From positions 1-21,286 of the forward strand of contig DASSRQ010000342.1 in NCBI GenBank assembly GCA_035701665.1: a DNA stretch of 21,286 nucleotides. Reading direction: 5' to 3'. Position 1 is the stretch's first letter; every line of letters starts with the position of its first letter. A model generated the notes under the pieces. That model worked only from the letters and a program-made list of their open reading frames with translations. It was not told the origin of the DNA and did not search any database. This DNA is from DASSRQ01 sp035701665. GTDB taxonomy: Bacteria; Vulcanimicrobiota; Vulcanimicrobiia; Vulcanimicrobiales; Vulcanimicrobiaceae. The position numbers and the translations under genes are program-made. Positions 1 through 7,013 of this stretch are shown piece after piece.

Positions 1-1
1 T

Positions 2-499
2 GGGACGCTGGATGAGCTTTCGAGTGTCATCGGTGTTGCGCGCAGTGCGATGGTGCCGTTCTTCGATCGGAAGCCGGAACTGAAGCAGTTCGATGAATGG
101 CTTGCGTGGACGCAGGATGTTTTGTTTAATCTAGGCGCTGAACTTGCGACGCTCGTTGAGGATCGCTGGGAAGGCATGCTGCTCGTCGGGGATGATGAGG
201 CCAAGGCGCTCGAACGTGCGATCGATGAGGCGCAAAAAGACCTCGAGCCGCTCGCGAACTTTATTCATCCGGGCGGATCGATGCCGGGATCGTTTTTACA
301 CGTTGCGCGAACCGTGTGCCGCCGGGCGGAGCGGCTGATCGTGACGTTAAGGGAGCGGGAGCCGGAAGTTTCTGCGAAGACTGTGCATTACGTCAACCGG
401 TTGTCGGATGCGCTCTTCGTTTGGGCGCGCTGGGTCAACCGGGTCTTGGATGCGCCCGAGCATCTATGGAACGCTAAGACGCAGCCGCCCGGAGCGTAA
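2..499 (+). CDS. PduO-type cob(I)alamin adenosyltransferase, 5' end outside window
   Basis: PduO-type ATP:corrinoid adenosyltransferases transfer the 5'-deoxyadenosyl group of ATP to cob(I)alamin, giving adenosylcobalamin in the cytoplasm. The frame is open to the left edge. It begins GTLDELSSVIGVARS, the conserved segment near the family N-terminus, so only a short N-terminal part with the ATP-binding loop is missing; the ATG at 50 is internal. Conserved C-terminal helices are visible: RTVCRRAERLIVTL, then YVNRLSDALFVWAR. The gene ends in TAA at 497-499 and overlaps the convergent Nudix gene by 36 bp. A second cobalamin-linked gene, the BtuF-like protein, lies about 3 kb away. Family assignment is firm; substrate and partners are not shown by the sequence. 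Confidence 0.93.
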   Translation, partial: GTLDELSSVIGVARSAMVPFFDRKPELKQFDEWLAWTQDVLFNLGAELATLVEDRWEGMLLVGDDEAKALERAIDEAQKDLEPLANFIHPGGSMPGSFLHVARTVCRRAERLIVTLREREPEVSAKTVHYVNRLSDALFVWARWVNRVLDAPEHLWNAKTQPPGA

Positions 500-1012
500 G
501 CCGTATCGCAGCAGCGCGGCGACCGTTACCGCGTCGTTGATTTGACCGTTCAGCGCGCCTTGAATCGCCACGTCTTCCGGAACACGAAGTAACTCTACGG
601 ATTCGAGCGCGTCTTCTTCCGGGTCGACGTGTTCGACGCCGTGCGCGAGAAAAAGCTGCACGGGCGAATCGACGAGCGACGGAATCTCATACAGCTGGCC
701 CAGCGGCTCCCAATGTGCGGCCTCGATGCCGAGTTCTTCGCGCGCTTCGCGCTGCGCGCACGCAAGCGGCTCTTCGCCTTCGCACGCTCCGCCCTTGACG
801 ATCTCGATCACCTCGGCTTGAGCGCCGAACCGCGGTTGCCGGGCAAATAACAGATCGCCGCCGTCGGCGACGATAACGGCCGATGCCGGCGGTGAGATAA
901 GCAGCGCATATTCGCCCGGCTTGCCGTTCGGATGCCGGACCTCGTGCGCTTCTACGCGGATATAGGGATTGCTGTACACCTCGCGAGAGCTCAGCCGCTC
1001 GTAGGACTTCAT
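464..1012 (-). CDS. Nudix hydrolase, ADP-ribose pyrophosphatase-like
   Basis: Nudix hydrolases cleave nucleoside diphosphates linked to another moiety. This 182-residue protein resembles the ADP-sugar pyrophosphatase group, which splits ADP-ribose into AMP and ribose-5-phosphate. A complete Nudix box is present: G74, E80, R88-E89, E92-E93, G95 and I96, fitting Gx5Ex7REUxEExGU, with the metal-binding glutamates intact. The N-terminal part (roughly 1-50) fits the small beta domain of ADPRases, and the preceding strand reads AEVIEIVKGG. I chose ATG 1012 because it gives the usual family start before the beta domain; the frame is open further upstream but would run into the divergent permease gene. 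No strong Shine-Dalgarno is seen. It is divergent from the permease (53-bp gap) and convergent with the adenosyltransferase. Substrate is inferred. Confidence 0.9.
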   Translation of the reverse strand: MKSYERLSSREVYSNPYIRVEAHEVRHPNGKPGEYALLISPPASAVIVADGGDLLFARQPRFGAQAEVIEIVKGGACEGEEPLACAQREAREELGIEAAHWEPLGQLYEIPSLVDSPVQLFLAHGVEHVDPEEDALESVELLRVPEDVAIQGALNGQINDAVTVAALLRYGLRSGRLRLSVP

Positions 1013-1065
1013 GCGCAGGGACTTCTTGTAGGGCCGTCCTTGGCCTTGCGCGAACGCGGCCCGCG

Positions 1066-2592
1066 ATGTCATTTGCCGCACGCTTGTTCGAGACGACCAA
1101 CGTAGACAAACTCCGCGCCCTGGCCAACCAAAAGATTCTTCGCCGGGCGCTGACTGCACGGGACCTGGTCGCCATCGGCCTCGGAACCATGATCGGCGGC
1201 GGTATCTTCACGACCATCGGAACCGGCGTCAAGGGCGCGGGCCCGGCAGTCATCGTGTCCTACTTGCTTGCCGGCCTCACGTCGTTCTTCGCGGCGCTGT
1301 GCTATGCGGAACTCGGCTCGATGGTCCCCATCGCCGGCAGCGCGTACACGTATACGTATGCGACGCTCGGCAAAATGTTCGCGTGGATCATCGGGTTCGC
1401 GCTGCTGTTCGAGTACGGCATCAGCGCCGCGCCGGTGGCGCAGCAGTTTTCGGCGGCGATTCAGGACGTGCTCAAAAGTGTCGGCCTGGCACTTCCGGCA
1501 TGGGCGCAAACCTCGAATCTGATTATTCACGGACCGTGGTGGATGCCCGGCAGTTGGGACCTCGCGCATTCACAATGCGATATCGTCGCCGCGATCTTCG
1601 TGCTGCTGCTCAGCGGAATTCTTTCGCTGGGCATTCGCGAGTCCGCGACCACGAATAATATCTTCGTCGTTCTGAAGATCTCGGCGCTGCTCGTGTTCAT
1701 AGTTGCGGGCATCGCGCTGTTTCACGGTTCGCACTTCGCGCAGTTCGCGCCGTACGGATGGGGCGCGCTGCAGCCGTTCGGCGGCATGGCGGACTACTCG
1801 TCGTCGGCGCAGCCGTACGGCATCGTCGCTATCGGCGCGTACGTCTTCTTCAGTTATATCGGGTTCGATACGGCAACCACAACGGCAGAGGAATGCCGCG
1901 ATCCCAAGCGCGACGTTCCGCTCGGCGTCATGGGCGCGCTCGCGATCGGTACGCTGATTTATTGCGCGACCGCCATCATTCTCATCGGTGCGGTGCCGTG
2001 GAACAAAGTACCGATCAAAGACCCGTTGGTCTACGCGCTCGCGCCGCTGCATCAGCCGTGGATTTCGTGGATCATCACGATCGGCGTGCTCGCCGGTACC
2101 ACCAGCGTCGCGCTCAGCTCGCTGCTGGGACAGACGCGCATTTTTTACGTCATGGCGCGCGACAAGATGCTGCCGCCGGCCGTTGCCAAAGTGCATCCGC
2201 GTTTTAAAACGCCCGTTATCACGACGATGCTCACCGGCATCGGCGTGGCATTCCTCGCGCTGATAGTTCCGCTGAACCAACTGCTGAACTTGGTCAACAT
2301 CGGAACGCTCATCGCCTTTACCGTCGTCTGCGGCGGCGTCATCTATCTGCGTAAGCACCGCCCCGAACTGCCGCGTGCGTTCAAAGTGCCGTTCGTTCCC
2401 GCGTTCCCAATCGCCGGCATCGTGCTCTCGATGTTCCTCGCAATCTTCGGCCTTTCGCGCACGACGTGGACGTGGTTCGTGATCGCGCTGATCGCGGGGC
2501 TGATCATCTTCTTCAGCTACGGATTCCACAAGAGCATTCCGTCGGAGATCGAACCGGTGCAAGAGCCGGAGGCGCTTGCTGAGAGCGTTTAG
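1066..2592 (+). CDS. APC-superfamily amino acid permease, cationic amino acid transporter type
   Basis: A 508-residue inner-membrane secondary transporter. The N-terminus carries the APC hallmark DLVAIGLGTMIGGGIFTTIG (about residues 34-53), the unwound first membrane helix that binds substrate in this superfamily. Around a dozen or more hydrophobic segments follow, and a conserved loop reads ATTAEECRDPKRDVPLG, typical of the CAT/YfnA branch. Length and the hydrophilic tail (EIEPVQEPEALAESV) fit the family. ATG 1066 is the first reasonable start before the signature; no clear Shine-Dalgarno is visible. It runs divergently from the Nudix gene, and its last 17 bp overlap the next small gene. Transport of amino acids is well supported by family; the specific substrate is unknown. 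Confidence 0.95.
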   Translation: MSFAARLFETTNVDKLRALANQKILRRALTARDLVAIGLGTMIGGGIFTTIGTGVKGAGPAVIVSYLLAGLTSFFAALCYAELGSMVPIAGSAYTYTYATLGKMFAWIIGFALLFEYGISAAPVAQQFSAAIQDVLKSVGLALPAWAQTSNLIIHGPWWMPGSWDLAHSQCDIVAAIFVLLLSGILSLGIRESATTNNIFVVLKISALLVFIVAGIALFHGSHFAQFAPYGWGALQPFGGMADYSSSAQPYGIVAIGAYVFFSYIGFDTATTTAEECRDPKRDVPLGVMGALAIGTLIYCATAIILIGAVPWNKVPIKDPLVYALAPLHQPWISWIITIGVLAGTTSVALSSLLGQTRIFYVMARDKMLPPAVAKVHPRFKTPVITTMLTGIGVAFLALIVPLNQLLNLVNIGTLIAFTVVCGGVIYLRKHRPELPRAFKVPFVPAFPIAGIVLSMFLAIFGLSRTTWTWFVIALIAGLIIFFSYGFHKSIPSEIEPVQEPEALAESV

Positions 2593-3004
2593 CGCGCTCG
2601 CGTTGGCGCTGCTTTCGGCGTGCGAAGGCACGTGGGGCAGTCCGGAGTTCTATCCGATCGCGGGTTTGAAGGACGCTTACGCAATGGCTACGATTTGCAC
2701 GATCGGGCGACACGCGTGCAGCGGCTCTAACGTGGAGATTCAAGTGCAAAGCCTCCATGAGCCTCGGCGCTACGTGGGCCTGATTGTGAGCGGCACGCCT
2801 TGCGGCGGATTAAGCGGCTGGACAATTGTGAAGCGACTTCCGCTTGAACCGCTGGCCGACCGCGCCGAAGGTATCGACGGGCGCGATAGAGTGATGGTGC
2901 CAATCCATCAACTGGTCAAAACGAATTTTTCGGCCGCGGTTCTCGACACGAAAACGCGCCGCATCATCGGTTGCGGCGCCTTATCATCTGACCGGCCGCT
3001 GTAA
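2576..3004 (+). CDS. small predicted lipoprotein of unknown function
   Basis: Family not recognised. The 142-residue product starts MLRAFSALALALLSAC, a short lipoprotein signal peptide with a good lipobox (LSA-C, Cys16), so it is probably lipid-anchored on the envelope. The mature part has further cysteines (ATICTIG, RHACSG, GTPCGG, IIGCGA) that could form disulfides outside the cytoplasm. The proposed TTG start at 2576 lies inside the permease gene (17-bp overlap), 3 nt after a GGAGG at 2568-2572; that spacing is short, so the start is uncertain. The overlap suggests co-translation with the permease. Function is not inferable. Confidence 0.68.
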   Translation: MLRAFSALALALLSACEGTWGSPEFYPIAGLKDAYAMATICTIGRHACSGSNVEIQVQSLHEPRRYVGLIVSGTPCGGLSGWTIVKRLPLEPLADRAEGIDGRDRVMVPIHQLVKTNFSAAVLDTKTRRIIGCGALSSDRPL

Positions 3005-3041
3005 AAGTTAGCGTCCGCCTCCCGTTGGGAATGCTGACCGC

Positions 3042-3422
3042 ATGGCAGCTAAAAAAAGCACCGCAAAAAAATCGACGGCGCGCAAAGCCGGCGCCAAAAA
3101 AAGCACCGCGCGCAAGAGTGCCGCAAAAAAATCGTCCGCGCGTAAAACCGGCGCCAAAAAGAGCACGGCCAAGAAAAGCACGGCGAAGAAAAGCTCCGCA
3201 AAGAAGACCGTAGCCAAAAAGGCAACCGCGGCAAAACGGACGGTCTCCAAGACCGTGACCAAAGCCAAGAGATCGGCGAAATCGGTCCCGGCCAAGGCGC
3301 ATAAAGCCGCGACCAATATGATGGCGGTCGGCACCGCGCTTCAGACAGCGGCCGTGGTCGTCGAGAGCGTAGCGACGCAGCTCGATCACAAGGGCAGAGG
3401 GCGGATCAAAAACCGGACGTAG
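3042..3422 (+). CDS. histone H1-like Lys/Ala/Ser-rich repeat protein
   Basis: This 126-residue, extremely basic protein consists for residues 1-85 of degenerate repeats of the type AAKKSTAKKSTARK. It resembles the C-terminal tails of eukaryotic histone H1 and the H1-like DNA-binding proteins of several bacteria. Such tails bind and compact nucleic acid without sequence specificity; that role is inferred here from composition. A different tail follows (about 86-126): AHKAATNMMAVGTALQTAAV, then a short acidic/polar stretch and a basic end. It may form a helix. ATG 3042 has a GGGA at 3027-3030, 11 nt upstream. The stop TAG (3420-3422) is directly adjacent to the stop of the convergent cobalamin-binding gene, leaving no room for a terminator between them. 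Confidence 0.82.
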   Translation: MAAKKSTAKKSTARKAGAKKSTARKSAAKKSSARKTGAKKSTAKKSTAKKSSAKKTVAKKATAAKRTVSKTVTKAKRSAKSVPAKAHKAATNMMAVGTALQTAAVVVESVATQLDHKGRGRIKNRT

Positions 3423-4289
3423 TCAGCGGCCGAACGACTTAGCCAGAATCTCGATCGTGTCCACCAGGCGCGGTCCGGGCCGGTTGACGTAAGCGTTTCC
3501 GTCGACCAGATGTACGCGCTGCTCGCGAACCGCGCGCAGCGCGTTCCACCGTTCGTCGCGTCCGAGTTCGGCTACGCACTCGGCCGTCTTCTGCAAGTCG
3601 AATCCGCAGGGCGCCACGACGATAACGTCCGGATCTTCCGCGGCGATCTCGTCGAACGTCAGGACGCGCGAGTTTCCGCCCGGATTGCCGAGTACCGGCG
3701 TTCCGCCGGCTGCTTCGATGAGGCCCGGCGTCCAATGGCCGGCGCTCATCGGCGGATCGGTCCACTCCAGCAGCAGCACGCGCGGACGCGGGCGCCCGGC
3801 AGAAACGTTGCGCACCGCCGATTCGCGCTCGCGCAAATGCTCGATAAGATCCGCGGCTCCGCGCTCGCATCCGGTTAGTTCGCCGACCGTCGTCACGTTC
3901 GCATAGACATCTTCCAGCGACGAAGGCTCGAGCGAAATCACGCGCGGATCGCTCTGCAATCGCCGCGCCGCCCGGTCGACGATCTCGTACGAAACGGCAC
4001 ACACCTTGCAGAGTTCTTGCGTGATAATCAGATCGGGCTGCAGCTCTTCCAACTGCTCCGCGTCCAAATGATAGAGGCTCGATCCGGCGTGCAGACTGCG
4101 GCGCACGTGCCGGTCGATCTCGCCCGGCGAACCGGAATGCGGCAGCGCCGACGACGTCAGGCGCGGCAGATGCTGCGCGTCGGGCGGAAAATCGCACTCG
4201 TGGGTAATGCCGACAACCCGCTCGCCCGCGCCGATCGCGAACAAGATCTCCGTGGCGCTCGGGAGCAGACTGACTACTGTGTTTGGAAT
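3423..4289 (-). CDS. cobalamin-binding periplasmic-binding-fold protein (BtuF/TroA-like), start uncertain
   Basis: Member of the helical-backbone metal/cobalamin-binding fold (BtuF, FhuD, TroA). Family signatures are VVGITHECDFP, a segment HLDAEQLEELQPDLIITQE, the C-lobe motif PRVLLLEWTDPP and NRPGPRLVDTIEILA at the end. No signal peptide is seen; members with this N-terminus often lack one, so its location is unclear. The first usual start codon is TTG at 4242-4244 (273 residues). The same frame continues upstream as IPNTVVSLLPSATEIL, the conserved first strand of the family, back to an in-frame stop at 4344-4346, without any ATG, GTG or TTG. I therefore place the start near an ATT at 4287-4289 (288 residues, overlapping the stalk gene by 16 bp), with CTG at 4266-4268 as alternative. 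Last gene of the minus-strand operon. Confidence 0.85.
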   Translation of the reverse strand: MPNTVVSLLPSATEILFAIGAGERVVGITHECDFPPDAQHLPRLTSSALPHSGSPGEIDRHVRRSLHAGSSLYHLDAEQLEELQPDLIITQELCKVCAVSYEIVDRAARRLQSDPRVISLEPSSLEDVYANVTTVGELTGCERGAADLIEHLRERESAVRNVSAGRPRPRVLLLEWTDPPMSAGHWTPGLIEAAGGTPVLGNPGGNSRVLTFDEIAAEDPDVIVVAPCGFDLQKTAECVAELGRDERWNALRAVREQRVHLVDGNAYVNRPGPRLVDTIEILAKSFGR

Positions 4290-4747
4290 TGTGAAGCGGT
4301 TGCGGACAGACCCGGCGTCTCGACATCGACGCGCGCAGTCATCTTATCGAATTTCACGCGTACGCCGAAGGCGCGCTGCACGGCGTGCAATCCGAGCATC
4401 ACGCGGCCGCGAACGCGGAACGGCGCCTGCTTCAGCGTCATCGGCATCCCGTTGAGTTTCGCGTGGGTCGAGCCGATCTTCAGATGCAGTACTTGATCGC
4501 CGCGGGTGACGACGACGTCGCCCGACTTGCGTTCGTACTTCGTTTCGGCGCCCAGCGCATCGACCACCGGACGCAGCGGCACGTACACGCCGCCTTTGAC
4601 CGACGTTACCGGCGGCACGTCGCTGATCAGCGGCTGCCCGTCCACGCGCATCTCGACCGGTTTCGCGAGCGCAAACGAAAGCGACGCGACAAGCGCCGTT
4701 GCGGCGGTCGCGATCAGCATTCGTTTAGACGGCGGCTGATATCTCAT
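4274..4747 (-). CDS. secreted stalk-domain protein (copper amine oxidase N-terminal-like)
   Basis: A 157-residue exported protein. The N-terminus MRYQPPSKRMLIATAATALV and following residues form a signal peptide with a basic n-region and cleavage likely after SFALA. The mature part matches the copper amine oxidase N-terminal (stalk) domain: VYVPLRPVVDALGAETKYER, then GDVVVTRGDQVLHLKIGS, a LNG turn and a second half ending LGLHAVQRAFGVRVKFD. Such domains occur on many bacterial surface proteins and have no known catalysis. ATG 4747 was chosen because it gives the charged n-region; ATG 4720 (4 nt after the ispG stop) is an alternative with a weaker signal. It overlaps ispG by 23 bp upstream and the BtuF-like gene downstream, so it is a co-transcribed passenger of the isoprenoid operon. 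Confidence 0.85.
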   Translation of the reverse strand: MRYQPPSKRMLIATAATALVASLSFALAKPVEMRVDGQPLISDVPPVTSVKGGVYVPLRPVVDALGAETKYERKSGDVVVTRGDQVLHLKIGSTHAKLNGMPMTLKQAPFRVRGRVMLGLHAVQRAFGVRVKFDKMTARVDVETPGLSATASQFQTQ

Positions 4748-5867
4748 GGGTGTACTCAGGATACTTTTCGGCAATTACTTTTTCGATTTCCAGCCGCAGG
4801 GCTCCCAGCAGCTGGTCTTCAGGGAACGTACCCACAAGTTCGCCTGCGCGATAGATAGCGCCCTTGCCCTTACCGCCGGCCACGCCGACGTCGGCCATCT
4901 TCGATTCCCCCGGCCCGTTCACGACGCAGCCCATGACGGCCACCTTGACGGGAGCCGTGTACTCTTTGGCGATGGCCTCGACGCTGCGGCCCAGTTCCAG
5001 CACGCTGATCTCGGCACGCCCGCACGAGGGGCAGGCCGTGATCTCGAAGCCTTTTTCCCGCAGCCCGAGCGACTTCAGGATCGACCAGCAGACCGGGACT
5101 TCTTCGATGGGATCCGCCGCCAGCGAGACGCGGATCGTGTCGCCGATACCTTCGAACAGCAGAATGCCCAGGCCGATAGACGATTTGATCGTCCCGTCGC
5201 GCAGCAAACCGGCTTCGGTGATGCCCAGATGCAGCGGATAGGGCGTGTCGCGCTCGCGCAGGCGCTTGTCCATCAGGCGGTACGCGTGGACCGTCGTCGT
5301 GACGTCGTGCGCTTTGAGCGAGATGACGATGTCGCGGTGGTCCAAGCCTTCGAGGATCTCGACGTGGCGCATAGCCGACTCGACCATCGCCTCGGGCGTA
5401 AGCCCGAGCGTCTTCTCCAGGTCCGGCGCCAGCGAGCCCATGTTCACGCCGATGCGGATCGGAATGCCCTTTTTCTTGGCGGCTTCCACGACTTCGGCGG
5501 TCTTCTTCGGGTCCCGGATGTTGCCGGGGTTCAGGCGCAGTTTTGCCACGCCGGCATCGATAGCCGCAAGCGCCATTTTATGGTCGAAGTGGATGTCGGC
5601 GACGATGGGCACCGGCGAGCGGTAGACGATGGCGGGCATCGCCGCGGCATCCGGCGGGTCTTTCACCGTTACGCGGACGACTTCGGCGCCTTCCATCGCT
5701 AGCCCGTAAATCTGTTCGAGGGTCGCCTCCGCGTCGGCCGTGTCCGTGGTCGTCATCGTTTGAACGACGACCGGATGGTCACCGCCGATCCAGACGGACT
5801 TTGCATCGTCCTTGCCGGTCTTGTTCTGGAGGAACACCGGTTTGCTCTGACGGCGGATCTTAATCAC
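4725..5867 (-). CDS. ispG: 4-hydroxy-3-methylbut-2-en-1-yl diphosphate synthase
   Basis: IspG (GcpE) reduces 2-C-methyl-D-erythritol 2,4-cyclodiphosphate to HMBPP, the penultimate MEP-pathway step, using a [4Fe-4S] cluster in the cytosol. The 380-residue length is normal for the two-domain bacterial form. The N-terminal TIM barrel is recognisable (VVVQTMTTTDTADAEATL, DIHFDHKMAL, KLRLNPGNI). The cluster ligands are present: C279 and C282 in TACPSCGR, C314 in VMGCVVNGPGE, and E321. The start is GTG at 5865-5867, directly after the rseP TAA with no spacer, which implies translational coupling. It is the downstream partner of dxr in the same operon. Assignment is certain. Confidence 0.98.
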   Translation of the reverse strand: MIKIRRQSKPVFLQNKTGKDDAKSVWIGGDHPVVVQTMTTTDTADAEATLEQIYGLAMEGAEVVRVTVKDPPDAAAMPAIVYRSPVPIVADIHFDHKMALAAIDAGVAKLRLNPGNIRDPKKTAEVVEAAKKKGIPIRIGVNMGSLAPDLEKTLGLTPEAMVESAMRHVEILEGLDHRDIVISLKAHDVTTTVHAYRLMDKRLRERDTPYPLHLGITEAGLLRDGTIKSSIGLGILLFEGIGDTIRVSLAADPIEEVPVCWSILKSLGLREKGFEITACPSCGRAEISVLELGRSVEAIAKEYTAPVKVAVMGCVVNGPGESKMADVGVAGGKGKGAIYRAGELVGTFPEDQLLGALRLEIEKVIAEKYPEYTHEISAAV

Positions 5868-7013
5868 TTAAAACGGCCCCTTGCCCTCGACAATTTTGAT
5901 GATGTTGTTGAGGTTGATGACCACCATCAGCGCGATAAGCACGGCAAACCCCGTGATGTGGACCCAGGCTTCTTTCTCCGGATCGACGGGTTTTCCGCGT
6001 ATGACCTCGCCGATGATGAATGCGGCGCGGCCGCCGTCCAGCGCCGGCAGGGGCAATAAGTTGAAAACGCCCAGCGCGAACGAGATCAGCGCGGCGAATT
6101 GGAAGTACGGCCCCCAGCCGAAGTCTTGAATCGTTACCGCTGCCTGGCCCATGCCGACGACGCCGTTCAACTGCCCGGCATATTGGCGGAAGTGGCTGGC
6201 TAACAGCGCGAGGCTTCCAAACGTCTGCTCCGCGATGCCCGTAAATCCATAGCCCGTCGCCGTAAGATCCTCGGCGAAGGTTCCGCGGCGGTACACCGGC
6301 ACCGGCGCAAAGCCGATGCAGCCTTGCGGCTTGGTCGTGTTCGGACACTGCACCGGCGTGATCCGCACGGTCTTCTGCGCATCGCCGCGCGCATACGTAA
6401 TATTCAGCGGCTTGCCGAGCGACCCGTGAATCAAATCGATGAGTTTGTCGCCGCTGGTGAGCGGGCTGCCGTTGATCGCGACGATGAGATCGCCAGGGTG
6501 CATCCCGGCCTTCGCTGCGGGCAACCCATCGATCATCTGTCCGACGCGCTGTTGCGAGGAATCTCCCGGAACGCCGAACAGTACCGCGCCGGCAAATAAG
6601 ATCGCAAGCGCGACCAAGAAGTTCGCAATCGGACCCGCGACGATGATCGCCAGACGGCGGCCCGCGCTTTTCGCTTGGAAGTTGTCCGTATCGTACTCGC
6701 GGCCGTTAACCGTCACGGTTTCGCGAAAGTCGCGCTGCTGGTCGGCTTCGGAAACTTTATTGTCCTCGCCGTGCATCGCGCAGTAGCCGCCGATGGGAAA
6801 CGCGCGAAGCGAGTACTGCGTACCGCTGCGCTTACTCGTCCATCCGGCGATAAGCGGACCCATGCCGACGGCAAACTCCATCACGCGCACGCGATTGAGG
6901 CGCGCGAAGATAAAGTGGCCGTATTCGTGCAGCACGATAAGGACCGAAAGCACGGCCACAAACAGCACCACTTTCAGGATGCTTGCTATCGATATGGTTG
7001 CCAGTAAAAGCAC
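5868..7013 (-). CDS. rseP: RIP (site-2) zinc metalloprotease RseP
   Basis: An intramembrane zinc protease of the S2P family that cleaves anti-sigma factors or leftover signal peptides within the inner membrane. Visible in the 381 residues: first membrane segment with the HExxH site (VLHEYGH, H29, E30, H33); one PDZ domain at about 155-222 with AGMHPGDLIVAINGSPL; the second catalytic motif LPLPALDGGR with D326; and a final membrane segment. A single PDZ resembles the Gram-positive/cyanobacterial forms more than the two-PDZ E. coli protein. The start is GTG at 7011-7013 immediately following the dxr TAA. Position between dxr and ispG is the classic neighbourhood. No anti-sigma substrate is encoded nearby. 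Confidence 0.97.
   Translation of the reverse strand: MLLLATISIASILKVVLFVAVLSVLIVLHEYGHFIFARLNRVRVMEFAVGMGPLIAGWTSKRSGTQYSLRAFPIGGYCAMHGEDNKVSEADQQRDFRETVTVNGREYDTDNFQAKSAGRRLAIIVAGPIANFLVALAILFAGAVLFGVPGDSSQQRVGQMIDGLPAAKAGMHPGDLIVAINGSPLTSGDKLIDLIHGSLGKPLNITYARGDAQKTVRITPVQCPNTTKPQGCIGFAPVPVYRRGTFAEDLTATGYGFTGIAEQTFGSLALLASHFRQYAGQLNGVVGMGQAAVTIQDFGWGPYFQFAALISFALGVFNLLPLPALDGGRAAFIIGEVIRGKPVDPEKEAWVHITGFAVLIALMVVINLNNIIKIVEGKGPF

Noticed and set aside
1570..2631. 353-codon minus-strand frame opposite the permease
   Set aside because: Highly charged low-quality translation produced by the reverse complement of hydrophobic codons.
3042..3240. Direct repeats taken as a CRISPR-like or tandem array
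   Set aside because: They are codon-level repeats of Lys/Ala/Ser in one open frame, with no spacers.
3439..4326. 295-codon minus-strand frame overlapping the BtuF-like gene in another frame
   Set aside because: Arg/Ala-rich shifted-frame translation; the overlapping frame has clear family motifs.
3005..4346. Cobalamin riboswitch near the BtuF-like gene
   Set aside because: The gene is embedded by overlaps in an operon, there is no leader space, and no B12-box-like sequence was found.
4746..5702. 318-codon plus-strand frame opposite ispG
   Set aside because: Pure antisense shadow of a certain gene; its translation is rich in Arg, His and Asp with no family signature.
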